From Cohaesibacter haloalkalitolerans (GTDB lineage: Bacteria; Pseudomonadota; Alphaproteobacteria; Rhizobiales; Cohaesibacteraceae): a stretch of DNA of 64,000 nucleotides. The notes beneath the pieces were generated by a model. That model had not been told where the DNA came from. It did no database searches and saw only the letters and a program-made list of their open reading frames with translations. The DNA lies in assembly GCF_003574655.1 (NCBI RefSeq), contig NZ_QNUM01000005.1:124001-188000 (forward strand), read 5' to 3'. Position numbers and translations under genes: made by a program. Position 1 is the stretch's first letter, and each line of letters begins with the position of its first letter. Of the stretch, positions 56,039 to 64,000 are shown one piece after another.

Positions 56039-56388
56039 GAACTTGCCTGTCTGGTTAGTCTGTGCGGGTAGTTTAGTTATTTTTCGATCACAAGAACTTT
56101 AGTGTTGGGCCTGTAGATAAACGCTTCCATGCACAAAGTTGCCTGCATCAATTTTTGACTTTTCTTGTTCGTTTTTTGAGCAGTTGCACCAATATTTTGC
56201 AAACACTCAAAAAGCTGACCGATCGTGCAGAAAAAATATTGACCGATCGTGCGGATAATGCAAGCGTTCTTACCACGAAAGAGGCGTTTGGCAAAAAAAA
56301 TCGCAAAATAAAATGCACCGCCAAACCGCACTCGGCAAATGGCACCCAAGGGGAACACGGGGCGCAAACAGAGGCGAGGGGAAACGTG
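56039..56388. promoter_or_regulatory. tetR-mmsA divergent control region
   Basis: 350 bp without a gene, AT-rich on the left. It holds a direct repeat TGACCGATCGTGC at 56216-56228 and 56240-56252 (24-bp spacing). This is a likely operator pair for the RutR-like protein. Confidence 0.6.
56216..56252 (+). repeat. Tandem operator-like repeat TGACCGATCGTGC
   Basis: Two identical 13-bp copies 24 bp apart, each centred on CGATCG and flanked by R-GA on the right. TetR-family operators often have an ACCGATCGGT-like core. It lies upstream of mmsA and on the far side of the tetR promoter. Confidence 0.6.
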
Positions 56389-57879
56389 ATGTATCACGTC
56401 AACAATATCATCAAGGGAAAAAAGGTCGCTTCGGTTTCCGGGCGCACATCGGCAATTTTCAACCCGGCCACCGGCGAACAGATTGCGACGCTGGGCCTGT
56501 CGAGCGATGCCGAAGTCAATGCAGCGGTTGCTGCGGCGAAGGCAGCTTTGCCCGGCTGGGCGGCCACGCCTCCAGCCAGGCGGGCCCGTGTCATGTTTGC
56601 CTTTCAGGCGCTGGTGCGCGAACGGGCAGACGACATTGCCCGCGAGATCAGCCGTGAACATGGCAAGACCCATGATGATGCCCTGGGCGAAGTGGCCCGC
56701 GCCCTTGAAGTGATCGAGTTTGCCTGTGGTGCCCCGCATCTTCTGAAGGGCGAGTTCTCTCGCAACGTCGGCACTGGTATCGACACCCATTCGGAGCGTC
56801 AGCCGCTTGGTGTCGTGGCGGGTATTACCCCCTTCAACTTTCCGGCCATGGTGCCGATGTGGATGTTCCCCATGGCGATTGCCTGTGGCAACACCTTCGT
56901 GCTGAAGCCTTCCGAACGGGATCCGTCTGCTGCCAACTTCGTTTGCGAATTGCTGGTGGAAGCCGGTTTGCCAGAAGGCGTGATCAACGTGGTGCATGGC
57001 GACAAGAGTGCCGTTGACTGCCTGCTCGATCATCCCGATGTCAAGGCCGTGAGCTTTGTCGGCTCGACCCCGATTGCCGAATATGTCTACCGCCGTGGCA
57101 CCGACAGTGCCAAGCGAGTGCAGGCTCTGGGCGGAGCCAAGAACCACATGATCATCATGCCCGATGCCGACATGGATCAGGCCGCCGACGCCCTGATGGG
57201 TGCCGCTTTCGGCTCGGCCGGTGAGCGGTGCATGGCCGTGTCGGTCGCTGTTCCCATCGGAGAGGAAACGGCAACGAGACTCATCTCCAGCCTCAAGCCA
57301 AAGGTAGAGGCCCTGAGGATCGGTCCTTCAAGTGACGAGACCGCCGAGATGGGTCCCGTCATCACCGCAGACGCCAAGAAGCGCATTGTCGGGCTGATCG
57401 ACAGTGGCGTTGAGCAGGGCGCGGATCTGGTGGTTGACGGTCGCGCCTTTGCCCTGCAGGGCTACGAGGGAGGCTATTTTGTCGGCGGCACCCTGTTTGA
57501 CAGGGTGACCCCGGAAATGGACATCTACAAGACCGAAATTTTCGGGCCGGTGCTGTCTGTCATGGCACCTCAGAGTTTCGAGAGCGCGGTCGAGCTGATC
57601 AATGTCCACGAATATGGCAACGGGACCGCGATCTTCACGCGCAACGGCGACGCTGCCCGCAAATTCTCCAGCCAGATCGAGGTCGGCATGGTCGGTATCA
57701 ACGTGCCCATTCCGGTGCCCGTGGCCTTCCATTCCTTCGGCGGCTGGAAACGCTCAAGTTTCGGCTCTCACGGCATCTATGGGCCGGAAGCCATCCATTT
57801 CTATACCAAATTGAAGACCACCACGACGCGCTGGCCCGAGGGATTGTCCGAGGGCGCTGTGTTTACCTTTCCGAGCTAG
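56389..57879 (+). CDS. mmsA: CoA-acylating methylmalonate-semialdehyde dehydrogenase
   Basis: This 496-residue aldehyde dehydrogenase has ITPFNFPAMVPMWMFPMA and the catalytic Cys in GSAGERCMAVSVAV, the MmsA type. It converts malonate semialdehyde (from beta-alanine) to acetyl-CoA. GAGGGGAAA precedes the ATG at 56389; longer frame upstream is intergenic. It heads the pyrimidine-degradation cluster and is probably controlled by the divergent RutR-like protein. A beta-alanine transaminase is not seen in the window. Confidence 0.93.
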   Translation: MYHVNNIIKGKKVASVSGRTSAIFNPATGEQIATLGLSSDAEVNAAVAAAKAALPGWAATPPARRARVMFAFQALVRERADDIAREISREHGKTHDDALGEVARALEVIEFACGAPHLLKGEFSRNVGTGIDTHSERQPLGVVAGITPFNFPAMVPMWMFPMAIACGNTFVLKPSERDPSAANFVCELLVEAGLPEGVINVVHGDKSAVDCLLDHPDVKAVSFVGSTPIAEYVYRRGTDSAKRVQALGGAKNHMIIMPDADMDQAADALMGAAFGSAGERCMAVSVAVPIGEETATRLISSLKPKVEALRIGPSSDETAEMGPVITADAKKRIVGLIDSGVEQGADLVVDGRAFALQGYEGGYFVGGTLFDRVTPEMDIYKTEIFGPVLSVMAPQSFESAVELINVHEYGNGTAIFTRNGDAARKFSSQIEVGMVGINVPIPVPVAFHSFGGWKRSSFGSHGIYGPEAIHFYTKLKTTTTRWPEGLSEGAVFTFPS

Positions 57880-58005
57880 GGGAGCGGCTGGGCCTTGCGC
57901 GCCTGGTGTGAAGAATGAATTTCGGCACTGGCAGACCGGAAAACCGGCGGGTGCACTTCCAGAATAGCCCTTTGGGCAAATGACCTATGACAGGGGAACC
58001 GGATC

Positions 58006-59247
58006 ATGAAGAAGAATCTGCGAGTGGATGGAGACCGTCTTTGGCAGTCTCTGATGGACATGGCAAAAATCGGACCGGGTGTTGCCGGTGGCAACAATCG
58101 TCAAACCCTGACCGATGAGGACGCCGAGGGGCGTGCGCTGTTCCAGAAATGGTGCGAAGAAGCTGGTCTTACCATGGGTGTCGACAAGATGGGCTCCATG
58201 TTCATGACCCGTCCGGGAACCGATCCCGATGCGTTGCCGGTCTATGTCGGCTCACACCTTGATACCCAGCCAACCGGCGGCAAATATGACGGCGTGCTCG
58301 GGGTGCTGTCTGCGCTGGAACTGGTGCGCATGCTCAACGATGCCGACATCAAGACCAAACACCCGATTGTCGTGACCAACTGGGCCAACGAAGAGGGCGG
58401 GCGCTTCTCGCCGCCGATGCTGGCATCCGGTGTCTTTGCCGGGGTGCATTCGCTCGACTATGCCTATGGCCGCAAGGATCTGGAAGGCAAGACCTATGGT
58501 GACGAGCTGAAACGCATCAACTGGGTTGGGGACGAAGAGGTTGGCGCGCGCAAGATGCACGCCTATTTCGAATATCACATCGAGCAGGGTCCGATCCTTG
58601 AAGCCGAAAACAAGGAAATCGGCGTCGTAACCCATTGTCAGGGTCTGTGGTGGCTGGAATTCACCCTGACCGGCAAAGAAGCCCATACCGGCTCCACGCC
58701 GATGGCCATGCGCGTCAACGCTGGTCTGGCCATGGCCCGCATCTTCGAAATGGTGCAGGACGTGACCATGGCAGCCCAGCCGAACGCAGTTGGAGGTGTC
58801 GGTCAGGTGACCTTCTCGCCGAACTCGCGCAACGTACTGCCCGGAACGGTGGTCTTTACGGTAGATATCCGCACCGTTGACATCGAAAAACTCAACGGCA
58901 TGCGCGATGCCATCAAGGAAAAGGCTGCTGTCATTTGTGAAGAGCTGGGCGTCGGCTGCTCGGTGGAGCAGGTCGGCCAGTTCGATCCGGTGACCTTCGA
59001 TCCGACGCTTGTCGAGCGGGTCCGTAACGCCGCCATCGATCTTGGCTACTCGCACATGGATATCGTCTCCGGTGCTGGCCATGACGCATGCTGGGCTGCA
59101 AAGGTCGCTCCCACGACCATGATCATGTGTCCGTGCGTCGATGGCCTCTCGCACAATGAAGCCGAGGAAATTTCCAAGGAGTGGGCTACAGCAGGGGCAG
59201 ACGTGCTGCTGCAGGCGGTTCTGGAAACGGCCGAGATCGTCGAGTAG
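58006..59247 (+). CDS. pydC: M20 Zn-hydrolase, beta-ureidopropionase/N-carbamoyl-amino-acid amidohydrolase
   Basis: This 413-residue Zn-dependent amidohydrolase (allantoate/carbamoyl-amino acid hydrolase family) has metal ligands in GSHLDTQPTGGKYDG, NEEGGRF, EYHIEQGPIL and SGAGHDACWAA, with GLSHNEAEE at the end. In this cluster it should cleave N-carbamoyl-beta-alanine to beta-alanine, CO2 and ammonia (PydC). The family alone cannot exclude allantoate or L-carbamoyl substrates; the neighbour dihydropyrimidinase decides. Confidence 0.85.
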   Translation: MKKNLRVDGDRLWQSLMDMAKIGPGVAGGNNRQTLTDEDAEGRALFQKWCEEAGLTMGVDKMGSMFMTRPGTDPDALPVYVGSHLDTQPTGGKYDGVLGVLSALELVRMLNDADIKTKHPIVVTNWANEEGGRFSPPMLASGVFAGVHSLDYAYGRKDLEGKTYGDELKRINWVGDEEVGARKMHAYFEYHIEQGPILEAENKEIGVVTHCQGLWWLEFTLTGKEAHTGSTPMAMRVNAGLAMARIFEMVQDVTMAAQPNAVGGVGQVTFSPNSRNVLPGTVVFTVDIRTVDIEKLNGMRDAIKEKAAVICEELGVGCSVEQVGQFDPVTFDPTLVERVRNAAIDLGYSHMDIVSGAGHDACWAAKVAPTTMIMCPCVDGLSHNEAEEISKEWATAGADVLLQAVLETAEIVE

Positions 59248-59493
59248 CGATCAGGACAAGACGCCGAACGGCGACAAGACAAGGGGCACGGATACCCGAT
59301 CCAAGAACAGGGCACAAAGCCCGATGGTATCCGGCCCGGCAATTACCAGACAAGACAAACACTCCGCCAGAGGCACCCGCTACTTGTCGGAGTTCAAGAC
59401 ACCAAGGCAAGAGGCTGATCGTTCGCTTACCGGGAACGCCCGAACTGTGTCCGGTGCCCGCTTCTTGGCATGAAACTTGAAGGGAACAGCAAC

Positions 59494-60948
59494 ATGAGCA
59501 AAGTGATTAAGGGTGGTACTGTTGTCACCGCCGATCTGACTTATGAAGCCGATGTGAAAATCGAGAACGGTGTCATCACCGAAATCGGCCCCGATCTCTC
59601 CGGCGATGAAATTCTGGACGCCACCGGCTGCTATGTCATGCCGGGCGGTATCGATCCCCATGTGCATCTGGAAATGCCTTTCATGGGCACCTATTCGGCA
59701 GATGACTTTTCTTCAGGCACCCGCGCTGCGGTGGCGGGCGGTACGACGATGGTCGTCGACTTCTGTCTGCCCGATCCCGGTCAGAGCCTGATGGACGCCC
59801 TGATGCGCTGGGACAACAAGTCGACCCGCGCCACCTGCGACTATTCCTTCCACATGGCAATCACCTGGTGGGACAAGCAGGTGTTCGAGGAAATGGAAAC
59901 TGTCGTTCGCGAGAAGGGCATCAACACCTTCAAGCATTTCCTCGCCTACAAGGGTTCGTTGATGGTCAACGACGACGAGCTGTTTGCCTCCTTCCAGCGC
60001 TGTGCCGAGCTTGGCGCCATGCCGCTTGTCCATGCCGAGAATGGCGACGTGGTTGCCTCCATGTCTGCAAGGCTGCTGTCCGAGGGCAACACCGGGCCGG
60101 AAGCGCACGCCTATTCCCGCCCGCCGGAAGTGGAAGGGGAAGCCACCAACCGCGCCATCATGCTGGCCGATATGGCTGGCGTTCCGCTCTATGTGGTCCA
60201 TACCTCCTGCGAACAGGCCCACGAGGCCATCCGTCGTGCCCGTCAGAAGGGCATGCGCGTCTATGGCGAGCCGCTGATCCAGCATCTGACCCTTGATGAA
60301 AGCGAGTATTTTGACAAGGATTGGGATCACGCCGCCCGCCGCGTCATGAGCCCTCCATTCCGCAACAAGATGCATCAGGACAGCCTCTGGGCAGGTCTTC
60401 AGGCTGGCTCGCTTTCCTGCGTGGCAACCGACCACTGCGCCTTCACGACCGACCAGAAACGCTATGGCGTTGGTGATTTCACCAAGATCCCGAACGGCAC
60501 CGGCGGCCTAGAAGACCGTCTGCCGATGCTCTGGACCTATGGCGTCGGTACTGGCCGGTTGACGATGAACGAGTTCGTGGCGGTCACCTCCACCAACATC
60601 GCCAAGATCCTCAACATGTACCCGAAGAAGGGGGCCATCCTCGTCGGGGCGGACGCCGATATCGTCGTCTGGGATCCGAAGCTGAAGAAGACCATTTCCG
60701 CAGCAACCCAGGTCTCGTCCATCGATTATAGCGTCTTCGAGGGCAAGGAAGTCACGGGGCTGCCGCGCTTCACTTTGTCTCGCGGCAAGGTCGTGGTCGA
60801 GGAAAGCACCCTGAAGACCGAAGAAGGGCACGGCCAGTTCGTGGCGCGCAAGCCCTATGGCGCGGTCAACAAGGCACTGTCCACCTGGAAGGAACTGGTT
60901 TCGCCACGTCCGATCGTCCGCGCAGGCATCCCGCCGAGTGGTGTCTGA
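59494..60948 (+). CDS. pydB: Dihydropyrimidinase (hydantoinase family)
   Basis: This 484-residue amidohydrolase opens dihydrouracil to N-carbamoyl-beta-alanine. Metal sites are visible as GGIDPHVHLEM, the carbamylated lysine region FKHFLAYKGSL, VHAENGD, VVHTSCEQA and the Asp of VATDHCAF. ATG at 59494 has GAAGGGAA upstream. It lies between the ureidopropionase and a transporter. Confidence 0.95.
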   Translation: MSKVIKGGTVVTADLTYEADVKIENGVITEIGPDLSGDEILDATGCYVMPGGIDPHVHLEMPFMGTYSADDFSSGTRAAVAGGTTMVVDFCLPDPGQSLMDALMRWDNKSTRATCDYSFHMAITWWDKQVFEEMETVVREKGINTFKHFLAYKGSLMVNDDELFASFQRCAELGAMPLVHAENGDVVASMSARLLSEGNTGPEAHAYSRPPEVEGEATNRAIMLADMAGVPLYVVHTSCEQAHEAIRRARQKGMRVYGEPLIQHLTLDESEYFDKDWDHAARRVMSPPFRNKMHQDSLWAGLQAGSLSCVATDHCAFTTDQKRYGVGDFTKIPNGTGGLEDRLPMLWTYGVGTGRLTMNEFVAVTSTNIAKILNMYPKKGAILVGADADIVVWDPKLKKTISAATQVSSIDYSVFEGKEVTGLPRFTLSRGKVVVEESTLKTEEGHGQFVARKPYGAVNKALSTWKELVSPRPIVRAGIPPSGV

Positions 60949-60985
60949 TCGGCCCGGCGGGGCTGACCGCCCAATCAAGATTTCT

Positions 60986-61010
60986 CTGCGGGTGCACGGT
61001 GCATCCGCAG
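60986..61010 (+). other. Hairpin between pydB and transporter genes
   Basis: CTGCGG(G)TGCA pairs with TGCA(T)CCGCAG, 11 bp with one G-U, 3-base loop, no T run. Likely an intercistronic RNA element separating expression of hydrolase and ABC genes. Confidence 0.45.
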
Positions 61011-61054
61011 GAACCGAATGACCAAACAGCCAATCCGAACGGGAACAAGCAAAG

Positions 61055-61855
61055 ATGATGCACTCCGACTTCCATGTGGTCTCAGCCAAGGACCTCTGTC
61101 TGACGTTTCAGACCAATGATGGGCCGGTCCATGCGCTCAAGGATGTCAATTTACAAATAGACAAGGGCGATTTTGTCAGTTTCATCGGCCCGTCCGGCTG
61201 CGGCAAGACGACCTTTCTGCGTGCCATCGCTGCTTTGGAAAATCCCACATCGGGTGAGCTGATGGTCAATGGAACCACGCCAGAACTGGCGCGAAAGGAT
61301 CGTGCCTATGGCTATGTCTTTCAGGCTGCCGGGCTCTATCCTTGGCGGACCATTGCCCGGAACATCAAGCTGCCACTGGAGATCATGGGCTTTACCAAGG
61401 CCGAGCAGAAGGAGCGCGTCGAACGGGTGCTCAAGCTGGTGGATCTGGAAGGCTTTGGCAACAAGTTTCCATGGCAGCTGTCGGGCGGCATGCAGCAAAG
61501 AGCGTCGATTGCCCGGGCCCTGTCGTTCGATGCTGATATCCTGCTGATGGACGAGCCCTTCGGAGCGCTTGACGAGATCGTCCGCGATCACCTCAACGAA
61601 CAGCTTTTGAAACTCTGGTCCAGCACCGGCAAGACCATCGGCTTCGTCACCCATTCCATCCCCGAAGCCGTCTATCTCTCCACCAAGATTGTGGTCATGA
61701 GCCCGCGTCCGGGCCGCATCACTGATGTGATCGAGAGCACCCTGCCAAAGGAACGACCGCTGTCCATTCGTGACAGTCAGGACTTCATCGACATCGCCCA
61801 TCGCGTCCGCGAGGGGCTTAGGGCCGGTCATGGCGATGGAGCGGCCGATGCGTAA
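61055..61855 (+). CDS. ABC transporter ATP-binding protein (nitrate/sulfonate/pyrimidine type)
   Basis: This 266-residue TauB/SsuB-family ATPase has GPSGCGKTTFLRAIA, LSGGMQQRASIARAL and ILLMDEPFGALDEI, with the H-loop in VTHSIPEAV. It is the energy subunit of the transporter encoded downstream and probably imports uracil/thymine or their reduced forms (inference from context). Confidence 0.93.
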   Translation: MMHSDFHVVSAKDLCLTFQTNDGPVHALKDVNLQIDKGDFVSFIGPSGCGKTTFLRAIAALENPTSGELMVNGTTPELARKDRAYGYVFQAAGLYPWRTIARNIKLPLEIMGFTKAEQKERVERVLKLVDLEGFGNKFPWQLSGGMQQRASIARALSFDADILLMDEPFGALDEIVRDHLNEQLLKLWSSTGKTIGFVTHSIPEAVYLSTKIVVMSPRPGRITDVIESTLPKERPLSIRDSQDFIDIAHRVREGLRAGHGDGAADA

Positions 61856-62711
61856 GCTCTTTGCCGTTTGCACGGTCGTGCTGGTGATCGTGGTGCTCTG
61901 GTATAGCGCTGCTGTCAAAATGAATGCCAAGTGGGCCCATGATCAGGCCGCCCGCGCCAAGGTGGAGCTGTCCTTCTCCGATCTGGTCAGGGACACCTGG
62001 GCACAGGAGCGTCCTGTTCTGCCTGCACCGCATCAGGTGGCTGCGGAACTGTGGGACAGCACGGTGATGAAGAAGGTCAATTCCAAGCGCTCGCTGATCT
62101 TTCACGGCTGGATCACGCTTGAGGCGACCCTGCTGGGCTTCGTGGTCGGCACACTGCTCGGAATCGTGCTGTCTGTCGGTATCATCTATATCCGCGCCAT
62201 GGACATGAGCGTCATGCCATGGGCCATTGCTTCCCAGACGATTCCCATTCTGGCAATTGCGCCAATGATCATCGTGGTCTTGAACTCGGTCGGCATCCAG
62301 GGGCTGATCCCCAAGGCGATCATCTCTGCCTATCTGAGCTTCTTCCCGGTTCTGGTCGGTATGGTGAAGGGGCTGAGGGCACCCGATCACATGCAGCTGG
62401 ATCTGCTCAAAACCTACAACGCCTCCAGAAGCGACGCCTTCTACAAGTTGCGCCTGCCGTCCTCCGTGCCCTATCTCTTCACTTCGATGAAAGTGGGCAT
62501 TGCCGCTTCGCTCGTCGGCACCATCGTTGGCGAGTTGCCAACCGGTGCCATTCGCGGGTTGGGTGCCCGGCTGCTGACCGGTTCCTACTATGGCCAGACC
62601 ATCCAGATGTGGGCCGCTCTCTTTGCCGCCGCCCTGCTGGCCGCAGGCCTCGTGGCGCTCGTGGGACTTGCCGAAAAATCGGTTCTGAAGAAAATGGGGA
62701 TGGTACGATGA
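61848..62711 (+). CDS. ABC transporter permease (first)
   Basis: This 287-residue inner-membrane subunit starts with a hydrophobic segment (FAVCTVVLVIVVLWY) and carries the EAA-like cytoplasmic loop (DLLKTYNASRSDAFYKLRLPSSVPYLF). The ATG at 61848 has GGAG upstream, overlapping the ATPase stop; ATGs at 61830 and 61836 are alternatives. The N-terminal 80 residues before the core are unusually long. Confidence 0.9.
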   Translation: MRKLFAVCTVVLVIVVLWYSAAVKMNAKWAHDQAARAKVELSFSDLVRDTWAQERPVLPAPHQVAAELWDSTVMKKVNSKRSLIFHGWITLEATLLGFVVGTLLGIVLSVGIIYIRAMDMSVMPWAIASQTIPILAIAPMIIVVLNSVGIQGLIPKAIISAYLSFFPVLVGMVKGLRAPDHMQLDLLKTYNASRSDAFYKLRLPSSVPYLFTSMKVGIAASLVGTIVGELPTGAIRGLGARLLTGSYYGQTIQMWAALFAAALLAAGLVALVGLAEKSVLKKMGMVR

Positions 62712-63553
62712 CCCTTGTTCTTGCTGCACTTGTCATCTGGATTGTGGCCTCATGGGTCAACGTCAAACTCTCCCGGTCGAAGGCCCACAACACGCTGCTG
62801 GTGCGCTTTCTGGTGCCATTCATTTTCGGGGTGACGATCCTTGTCGCCTGGGAGCTGCTGGTGCGCGGGCTGAATATTCCCGGCGTCATCCTGCCGCCGC
62901 CGACCGCCATCGCAACGCGGTTTGCCGCGTCCACCGATATCCTCTGGCTCGACTTCCTGCAGACCTTCGCCAAAGGGGCGCTCAGCGGCTACATCATCGG
63001 CTGTGGTGCGGCCTTTCTGACGGCGATCCTCATCGACCGCGTGCCCTTCCTGCAACTGGGCCTGCTGCCGGTTGGCAACTTTGTCGCCGCGCTGCCCATC
63101 GTGGGCATTGCCCCGATCCTCGTGATGTGGTTCGGCTTTGACTGGCAATCCAAGGCCGCCGTTGTCGTGGTGATGGTTTTCTTCCCGATGCTGGTCAACT
63201 GCGTGCAGGGCCTGGCCGACACGGATCACATGCAGCGCGATCTGATGAAGACCTATGCGGCGAGCTATTCCGACACCTTGCTCAAGCTGCGGTTGCCTGC
63301 CGCGATGCCGTTCATTTTCAACGGTCTCAAGATTTCAACCACTTCGGCTCTGATCGGCGCGATCGTTGCCGAGTTCTTCGGCTCTCCCATCGTCGGCATG
63401 GGCTTCCGCATCTCCACTGAGGTCGGCAAGCTTGGGCTCGACATGGTCTGGGCGGAAATCACGGTTGCGGCAATTGCTGGCTCCCTGTTTTACGGGGCGG
63501 TGGCCGCAATCGAAAAAGGGGTGACCTTCTGGCACCCCTCACAAAGGGGCTAG
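62708..63553 (+). CDS. ABC transporter permease (second)
   Basis: This 281-residue permease overlaps the previous stop (ATGA). Hydrophobic helices and the EAA loop (DLMKTYAASYSDTLLKLRLPAAMPFIF) are clear. It pairs with the first permease as a heterodimer, a common design in pyrimidine and riboflavin-precursor importers. It precedes the binding protein. Confidence 0.93.
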   Translation: MTLVLAALVIWIVASWVNVKLSRSKAHNTLLVRFLVPFIFGVTILVAWELLVRGLNIPGVILPPPTAIATRFAASTDILWLDFLQTFAKGALSGYIIGCGAAFLTAILIDRVPFLQLGLLPVGNFVAALPIVGIAPILVMWFGFDWQSKAAVVVVMVFFPMLVNCVQGLADTDHMQRDLMKTYAASYSDTLLKLRLPAAMPFIFNGLKISTTSALIGAIVAEFFGSPIVGMGFRISTEVGKLGLDMVWAEITVAAIAGSLFYGAVAAIEKGVTFWHPSQRG

Positions 63554-63633
63554 AAGACCCCATTCAATAACCAAAAGAAAACAAAGCAACACCTTAACCA
63601 TACTCCTTTACGGACTACCAAAGGGAATAGAAG

Positions 63634-64000
63634 ATGAGAGACACTTTCAAGAAAATTGCGATTGGCGCATGTGCAGCTGCCTCGATCTTTGCAGCCACCG
63701 GAGCCAACGCGGCAGATGACTTTACCCTTCAGCTGAAATGGGTGACGCAGGCCCAGTTCGCCGGCTATTATGTTGCTCTGGAAAAGGGCTATTACGAGGC
63801 AGAGGACCTCAATGTCACCATCAAGCCGGGCGGTCCGGATATTGCCCCGACCCAAATTCTGGCCGGTGGTGGCGCTGATGTGGTTGTCGACTGGATGCCT
63901 TCGGCTCTGGCTGCCCGTGAAAAGGGCCTGCCGCTCGTCAACATTGCCCAGCCTTACAAATCCTCGGGCATGATGCTGACGTGCCTCAAGGAAAGCGGCG
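63634..64000 (+). CDS. NMT1/THI5-like solute-binding protein, 3' partial
   Basis: This is the start of a periplasmic binding protein with signal peptide (MRDTFKKIAIGACAAASIF..., cut likely after ANA). The mature N-terminus LQLKWVTQAQFAGYYVALEKG is typical of the NMT1/THI5 family, which binds pyrimidines or their precursors. It runs off the right edge; about 122 residues are visible. AAGGGAATAG precedes the ATG. Confidence 0.92.
   Translation, partial: MRDTFKKIAIGACAAASIFAATGANAADDFTLQLKWVTQAQFAGYYVALEKGYYEAEDLNVTIKPGGPDIAPTQILAGGGADVVVDWMPSALAAREKGLPLVNIAQPYKSSGMMLTCLKESG

Overview
The window is a high-GC alphaproteobacterial chromosome segment, probably from the Hyphomicrobiales/Rhodobacterales area. 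The basis is a ppx-rlmE pair, an alphaproteobacterial GntR/enolase catabolic locus, rhizobial-type FdxN ferredoxins and NifW/NifQ, and the general codon usage. The genus cannot be fixed from sequence alone. The dominant feature is a large nitrogen-fixation island of about 30 kb (roughly 20-50 kb).

Layout. (1) 1-7.0 kb: end of an oligopeptide-type ABC transporter operon (two ATPases), a DUF2332 protein, a solute-binding protein and an enolase-superfamily dehydratase, with a FadR-type GntR regulator. The motif ATnTGTnnnACAnAT occurs in front of both the binding protein and the dehydratase. (2) 7.4-19.9 kb: housekeeping genes (tRNA-Gln, a ppx with long disordered ends, rlmE, GNAT, hemH, LOG protein, beta-CASP metallo-hydrolase, gph, phnM), interrupted by an orphan three-gene phage tail-fibre-like cassette at 13.0-15.0 kb. 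(3) 20-25.5 kb: rnfABCDGEH on the minus strand, the electron pump to nitrogenase. (4) 25.5-28.3 kb: a PAS-less NifL-like protein and a NifA without the usual alphaproteobacterial cysteine motif. (5) 28.6-33.1 kb: nifB-fdxN-flavodiiron protein-[2Fe-2S] ferredoxin-FeSII-like protein-nifQ. (6) 33.1-34.5 kb: a minus-strand SIR2-like/bacteriohemerythrin pair diverging from nifH. (7) 34.9-41.8 kb: nifHDKT, a ferredoxin, nifY-like and two nif-associated unknowns. (8) 41.9-46.3 kb: nifENX, a DUF269 protein, a DUF683/CCE_0567 protein and fdxB. (9) 46.5-49.7 kb: an IscA-like protein, nifV, nifW, nifZ and nifM. (10) 49.9-55.4 kb: a LysR regulator with quinone/aromatic stress enzymes and a ThDP 2-oxoacid decarboxylase. 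(11) 55.4-64 kb: reductive pyrimidine catabolism (RutR-like TetR, mmsA, beta-ureidopropionase, dihydropyrimidinase, ABC transporter) running off the right edge.

The nif island is wired as one NifA regulon. Six sigma-54 promoters with GG-N10-GC spacing and six NifA upstream activator sites (TGT-N10-ACA, mostly extended to TTGTCG-N6-CGACAA) were read directly. They lie before rnfA, nifL-nifA, nifB, nifH (two activator sites plus a perfect IHF match), nifE and the iscA-like gene. Rnf and ferredoxins supply low-potential electrons. NifB, E, N, X, Q and V build FeMo-cofactor. NifW, Z, M and Y mature the enzymes.

The most unusual layer is oxygen handling. A flavodiiron protein, an FeSII (Shethna II)-like ferredoxin, a hemerythrin and a SIR2-like protein are embedded in or next to nif operons, while the regulator pair appears to have lost its canonical O2/redox-sensing parts.
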